From contig NC_088302.1 in the NCBI RefSeq assembly GCF_032854445.1, positions 17,419,338 through 17,483,337 on the forward strand: a DNA stretch of 64,000 bases. The letters are read 5' to 3'. This document shows, piece by piece, positions 58,429 to 64,000 of this stretch. Position 1 is the first letter of the stretch, and each line of letters starts with the position of its first letter. Below the pieces are notes generated by a model. That model saw nothing but the letters and a program-made list of their open reading frames with translations, was not told where the DNA came from and did no database searches. A program made the position numbers and the translations under genes. This DNA is from Liolophura sinensis (Eukaryota > Mollusca > Polyplacophora > Chitonida > Chitonidae).

Positions 58429-58655
58429 TTAAGGTCTTAGGCGTGGCCCGACCCAGGATTGACCCTGGATCTATCGTCCCCGAAGCAGACGCTCTACCAA
58501 CTGAGCCATCGGGGTCGATCGCAAAATGGCTTCTGGGTCATTGAGCCGCGCTGGCACGCTAACCCCCTCGTCCGTAGTATTAAATGGTGTACAATTTAGT
58601 GTTAACAAATACTCAGATGAATACATACATAACAATAAAAACAGAAGTACGACAT

Positions 58656-59264
58656 AAATAAACAACTGGGGGCCTCCGTGGCTCAGTTGGTTAGCGCGCT
58701 AGCCCAGCGTAATGACCCAGGAGTCTCTCACCAATGCGGTCGCTGTGAGTTCAAGTCCAGCTCATTCTGGCTTCCTCTCCGGCCGTACGTGGGAAGGTTT
58801 GCCGGCAACCTGCGGATGGTCGTGGGTTTCCCCCGGGCTGTGCCCGGTTTCCACCCACCATAATGCTGGCTGCAGTCGTATAAGTGAAATATTCTTGAGT
58901 ACGGCGTAAAACACCAATCAAATAAAATAAAAATCGATTCTTTGTTTACCCCACATTAGATATATATACTATTTACAGTTTTTACTCAACTTACAGTTAA
59001 TGCAATGGCACAAGCGCGCGCGCCCTTTGGCCCAAGCACGTGATTGCGCATGACCAGCGTATCCATAGAGAGGTGTTTCACGAAATACGTTGCCGGGGTA
59101 ACCGAAAGTTCCCGACATGCATGAAGGTAGATCCGCTGTGACAAAGAGACAAACCGGATTGTCTTTTCTTCCGCACCCACCATAATGCTCGCCGCCGTCG
59201 TATAAGTGAAATATTTTTGAGTACGGCGTAAAACACCTATCAAATAAATAAATAAATAAACAAC
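58656..59264 (+). mobile_element. Compound SINE-A insertion
   Basis: Between two copies of aaataaacaac (58,656-58,666 and 59,254-59,264) lie a complete SINE-A (58,668 to about 58,931, head gggggcctccgtggctcag, tail gagtacggcgtaaaacacc), 230 bp of other DNA (58,932-59,165), and a second SINE-A tail (59,175-59,253). Copy 1 at 50,866-50,880 reads straight through the target. One target duplication around all three parts implies a single insertion of a composite, or SINE-in-SINE insertion. Confidence 0.9.
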
Positions 59265-59463
59265 AAAGACAAATCACATTGTGGCCCTTGCTTAAAAAGC
59301 AATAATTAAGTTAAGGTAAACAAAAAACTGAATAGTGACTTCTCTTTGTTAAGCAGCCTTTTTATTTCATATAATACATAAGTCATAGATTAAGTCATTA
59401 CTTTTCTAACTAGGTAACTAGGACAGATAAAGAAAATAATCTTATCTTGTCAGTGACATATCG

Positions 59464-59676
59464 ATGAAAGCTGGATTTGAACTCTATGTACAGTTTTACA
59501 GCGGCCTATTGATCCAGGAGTTACGTAAGAATGGTTATCATTTCGCTGGAAAAAAATTCGTGTTAATACACAGAAGTACAAATAAGCAAACCACGTGTTT
59601 GTTCTTCAGTGAAATGGAGAGTTCCACCTGGACATGGAAGCGGAACTGTGGGAAAGAAACACCCAGTGGGATTAAT
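59464..59676 (+). other. Exon-like island f, copy 2 only
   Basis: ATG-initiated frame of 71 codons ending at aat|gtaagt, a strong donor; an alternative acceptor is ctctatgtacag (exon from 59,494, phase 0 to phase 0). Residues include QELRKNGYHFAGKKF, CLFFSEMESSTWTW and RNCGKETPSG. The mix is balanced and unlike the AT-rich flanks. The 380-bp region holding it is missing in copy 1. No family recognised. Confidence 0.38.
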
Positions 59677-60041
59677 GTAAGTGTTTATGTCCCTCTTCCG
59701 TTTGTACTCGCTATCAGTTAACGGTCTGTTGGAGGTTTTGTGACTGGTGCCATTAGAAATCCTCTGTTTGTGATTATTGACAGTTCTTGTGACCGCAGCT
59801 TACATAAAATCCATAGTGATTATTACTGTAGTTCATGTCAGAGCATGTCTTTAAGCTTTCACTTTTTTGTCCGATGGAGTACGAGTTGATATTCTGCCTG
59901 CTTGAATCTTTTGAGCCTGGGTTATTCTCTCATCAGCGTCGTAATGTAAACATAATAATGTGCAAGCAGCTGTTGGGGAATGGGTAAAATTCAAACAACA
60001 GGAGAAGCGTTTTTCAACAACTGAACGGTTTTGAAGGGTGA

Positions 60042-60421
60042 GAGATAATAATTAATTATTCATGGCTTCTTAAAGAAGCGATGATTCTCAGCATGTCATT
60101 AACGATTCAAATAGCTCAAATTGCCATGAATTTCTCACAGAATGGATCCAATTTAGGTGATTGGAGGAAATTCTTTGTATTATATCAGCTATTCTCGGGC
60201 AGAGTGTATTGAACATAATGAATTACGAGAAAACGAGCTGGAAAAAAAGACCGCCGTGTTGTCATCGTGGAAAATATGCGCTGGGATAATTATGATTCCA
60301 GAGCTCTTACACGAACCGCTGAAATATGCATTTTTCTGCCTGAAGTTAATGAAGATAATGGCGCGAACACCTGCGCAAAGACACCGATATTAATTAGCCT
60401 GTCAACTGTTCATTTCTCTTA
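60042..60421 (+). other. Nearly invariant segment, copy 2
   Basis: Pair of 51,311-51,690 with one difference (T at 60,265). The palindrome and hairpin described there are intact here. The 78-codon frame is open in this copy too, with one Thr-to-Ser change. Confidence 0.45.
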
Positions 60422-60849
60422 CGCCAGCTAACAGCCATATTCACTCAAGCGATATTGTTATCAACGCGTCCTGCTTAAACTCCTCCCCTTAGTTTTCCTT
60501 ATTCGTATTTCTGGGATAGGCTTCGTTATACGATAGCCTGATGTATATTGAGCAAAATAGGCTTGCAGCAGCGACTTTCCGTCCTTTGTATTTCTAAAGC
60601 AGGCTTCTCTACAACGGCATTTAGACAGACTGTGGCATTTAACGCTATGCTGTGTATTCCTGACACCCCGGCTTCCACCACCCAGAGGAGAAATTCTCTA
60701 GCATGAATCTAAACACCAATCAAATAAATAAATGATTAAAACTAAGCTGATATCAACCGTAGGTTTTCGTCTTTTATCTGGAACGTCACACTGAATACGT
60801 GATAGGTGCAAACTAAGGTGACAACAGGGATGGACTTCTCACCTAGGCT

Positions 60850-61868
60850 ACTATGCGTGACATACTGGATATCCCACTTTTGACTACTACAACCACACAG
60901 TGTGACATACTGAATATCCTACTTTTGAGTACTACCACTACTCTGCATGAAATTATGGATATCTTTCTATTGACTACCACCACTACTCTACGTGACAAAT
61001 TTGGACATCCTAATTTTGACCACCACCATTTCTGTGGATGATATACTGGGTTTCCTCCTTTTAACTACTACATATACCACTACTCTGCGTGACATACTGG
61101 ATATTCTACTTTTGATTACGATCAATCCACGGTGTGACATATTGGATATCCTCCTTTTGACTACTATAAATCCACGGTGTGACATACTGAATATCCTACT
61201 TTTGATCACTATCAATCCACGGTGTGACATACTGGATATCCTACTTTTGACTACTATCAATCCACGGTGTGACATATTGGATATCCTCCTTTTGACTAAT
61301 ATCACTACTCTGCTTAACATACTGGATATGTTACTTTTGATTTCTATCAATCCACGGTGTGACATATTGGATATCCTCCTTTTGACTAGAATCACTACTT
61401 TGTGTGACATACTGGATATCCTGCTTTTGACTAGTATCACTACTTTGTGTGACATACTGGATATCCTCCTTTTGACTACTATCACTACTCTGCCTGACAC
61501 ACTACTGGATATATTACTTTTGACTACTATCAATCCACAGTGTGACATATTGGATATCCTCCTTTTGACTAGTATCACTACTCTGCTTGACATACTGGAT
61601 ATGCTACTTTTTATTACTATCACTACACGGTGTGACATACCGGATATCCTCCTTTTGACTAGTATCACCCCTCTGCGTGACATACTGGATATCCTACTTT
61701 TGATAACACCACTACTCTGCGTGACATATTGACTACTACCACTACTCTGCGTGACATACTGGATACCCTACTTTTGACTACACCACAACTTTACGTGACA
61801 TGTTGACTACTACCACTACTCTGCGTGAGATGTTGGATATCCTACTTTGACTACTACCACTACTCTGG
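60850..61868. repeat. 45-bp minisatellite, copy 2
   Basis: Same repeat as at 52.1-53.1 kb with one additional 45-bp unit: the forward frame is 246 codons (60,992-61,732) against 231. The reverse frame is 231 (60,988-61,683) against 216. The extra unit has the form tttgtgtgacatactgg, gatatcctgcttttgac and lies near 61,400-61,450. Confidence 0.96.
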
Positions 61869-64000
61869 TAGTAATAATAATATTTAACGCAATACCAAGA
61901 GGTATTTGAACCATTGATCATAGGGATAAAATAATGATTTTCTACCAGTACATATCTATTGTATTCTAAAATTTTTTTTTTATCTTCAAATGCCTTTATG
62001 ACTGCGGCAGTGAAACCCGTCGTTTAAAGGGCACCTTCAACAGATCAAGGGTTGTTATTAATCTACCCTAACACAATCGACACAATTCCACCCTCTATTG
62101 TGAGGGAGAGCCTATGTTTTGTGATAGCCAATGTTTAAAACACAAATTCTTAACAGCCCGCCTGAACAGACAGCAAGTTTCCTCAGAATTACTTAGAATT
62201 CAATAAATTACTTACTAGAACCAAGCAAAATCAGTGATGTAAAACGTCCGGTTAGTGGCATGAATATGGTCTTCAGTTGTGATCATCTACCTTTTTTCTA
62301 TACTATTTTTCTAAAACTTGAAGTCTAAATTACTTTGATGAAAGAATTATTTGTGGCTGTTGACCACACATTAAAACAAAAGGAATAATTAAAGAACTAA
62401 ATATTTTTCTTGTTAGGTGTAGCTTTTAGAGGTCTTTGAAGCGTATAGTTTCAATATCCTGCTTTCATGCAACAGTTTGTTACTTAATCTGACATATGAC
62501 AGCAAACATAACGTAATTCTATGTTGGTATTCCCTTTGTCAGACAAAAATCGGTGGTGGTCCACACAGGCCGACTGGCGCCGGAGATCATAAAGCAGTAC
62601 GTTATCGAACGATTTCAATCTGTACTTGCGTAATATTCATTTTTCCACTGGGAATTCAACACAAATGGTATACAAACTAGTGATGGTTATTCACTTCGTT
62701 AATTGAAACCGAAATCAATGACAGAATATTTATCACTACAATATATTACTCCATCGAGACACAGGTATCCATTACATGCTCTACCAAACAGTACATCGGC
62801 GCCGACCAGGATAGATGCTTCATACCGCCACAATGACTGGCAAATATGACTTGTCATCATTATACAGGAACAGCCCTATGGTCGCTGTTGTTGTTCTACA
62901 GATTTGTGTTAGATCTTGGCCATGGTTTGCATTTTTGAAAAGCTCATGCGCTGCAGCCTGTGTTACTGGACATTTGTTGTTTTACTCTGCTGACATTTAG
63001 CATAACTTAAGAATCCTACAGGAAAAACAAAATGGGTAGAAAGCATTTCAGACCTGACAGCCAATCATTAGTTCCATGAGAAAGGCCCTTATTTAATTGC
63101 TTATTCGAATTAAGCATTGTTTTTGCAGCAGCCATTTGAACTCTGGTGGGGCCAGAACATCTTTGAAAAGTGTTGAAACATTAATACCCAATAAAAACTG
63201 TTGAGATAAATTTAACTCTTCTAAGTGCTGTCACTCTTTGTGATTTTTACAGTGTTTAAGGTAATGCTTTAGTTTTAAGAGAGTAGGGTTTTTGTTTAAC
63301 TTTTCATGCAAATACTAAGCAAATTAAATGTGCCCTATATAACCAGTTCTACATTTGTCTACGCTTTAGTTGACATTTACAGTCAAAGTTTCCATTCAAT
63401 TCCATAGGTTTGCATTATGATTCTATGTTGGTTTAGAAACTCCAAGCAGCTTGGCAACTGGTATACTTATGAAATCGTGAGATTTAAGTTATCAGTTTCG
63501 TTTTTCAGTTAAGAAAAAGGTTTACATGATAGACAGGAAGTTGGCGGCATATCTCTTGGCCACAACAACACACCAGAAAGCCTTGAGACAAGACATCAGA
63601 CTAATATAAAAAAAATGACCAGGACAAACGGTCATTGCATTAAAAACGACAACTTAAAGGCTTAACGGGATCAACGATAACATGGTAAAAACGAGTTCCA
63701 TCAGTTGTCTTTGAAATGCATGGAAAAAGGGGAACACTGTATGTATGTCGGAAAACCATTGTGTCCTCCGGATGACTCCGCTCCCGAGGTCTTCAACAAT
63801 GTGGATTGCCTGCAGCCCTCTTAACCTTTGCTCTTATCCCAAACCGCTTGGTGTTACTGTCTAAGTTAATTAGACAGAAAATACAGTTAAGCGTGTGCTG
63901 TTAAACCAGGCAACCACAGACAGAAGAATGTCTGCTATCTGGACCGTTCAATGCACAGAAGGTTTAATGGAGCATTGCTTTTCACCTCTTTAAAAGCGGT
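61869..64000. other. Non-coding part of duplication copy 2
   Basis: Pairs with 53,089-55,205. Small indels are visible (for example agaggtatttgaacc against aggaggtatttgaacc regions). The duplication continues past the window edge. Confidence 0.6.

Larger units (their letters stand above)
57203..58526 (-). mobile_element. SINE-B, inserted in SINE-A and itself split
   Basis: Tail and body at 57,203-57,466 (tgagtgagtgcttagg, tttaacgtcgtacttaac, cccgagccattatacccata, gctgaacgccaaggg). The head is at 58,429-58,526 (gtcttaggcgtggcccgac, cgaagcagacgctctacc, gagccatcgggg). Flanking gatcgca (57,190 and 58,528 regions) is a likely target duplication. The gap between the halves is the TTAA element. Confidence 0.9.
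55447..64000 (+). repeat. Young tandem duplication, copy 2 (open at right)
   Basis: Begins tgcgaaactccaacaacaac (55,447) and follows copy 1 in order to the window end. It is longer than copy 1 because it retains the nested SINE and TTAA element (57.03-58.57 kb), a compound SINE (58,667-59,264) and about 380 bp (59,310-59,690) absent from copy 1. Confidence 0.93.

Overview
The window looks like repeat-rich, largely intergenic DNA from a lophotrochozoan animal (mollusc or brachiopod). Base composition is about 60% AT, reading frames are short and broken, and short tRNA-headed retroposons recur. The commonest (here SINE-A) has a head like ggggcctccgtggctcag and a tail like ttgagtacggcgtaaaacac followed by A/T-rich repeats; I associate this sequence with bivalve, gastropod and Lingula genomes, but that is recall, not a search. 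No rRNA, true tRNA, bacterial operon or CRISPR array is visible, and no complete protein gene can be assembled with confidence.

Layout. 0-17.5 kb: a SINE-A copy, a possible solo LTR (598-1624), then a decayed ladder of repeated blocks (E, G, H, I, K) recurring every about 3 kb, with a candidate MITE, SINE-A copies and a 31-bp minisatellite. 17.5-28.9 kb: mostly unique sequence with a few exon-like islands having good splice signals at 19.4, 19.7, 20.4, 21.7, 24.2 and 27.4 kb. Their splice phases do not fit together, so I do not assemble them. 29.3-30.3 kb: an 86-bp tandem satellite whose first units carry a perfect Pol III A-box. 30.5-35 kb: mostly unique, one MITE candidate, then a frameshifted reverse-transcriptase relic (35.2-35.65 kb). 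35.9-48.9 kb: a second ladder of old duplications (blocks M, N, P, Q), three tRNA-derived SINE families and an inverted copy of the 13.7-14.8 kb segment.

49.0-64.0 kb: a young tandem duplication. Copy 1 is about 49,018-55,446; copy 2 starts near 55,447 and runs off the window. Copy 2 keeps a three-level nest (SINE-A interrupted by SINE-B, interrupted by a 962-bp TTAA-flanked inverted-repeat element carrying a 195-codon ORF) and a 587-bp compound SINE insertion whose empty site survives in copy 1. Both copies hold a 45-bp minisatellite open on both strands and a nearly invariant segment of about 380 bp.

The main interest is historical: paired loci give filled and empty sites for several insertions, and show duplication at three ages. 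The young duplication may be real or may be two unmerged haplotypes; the sequence alone cannot decide.
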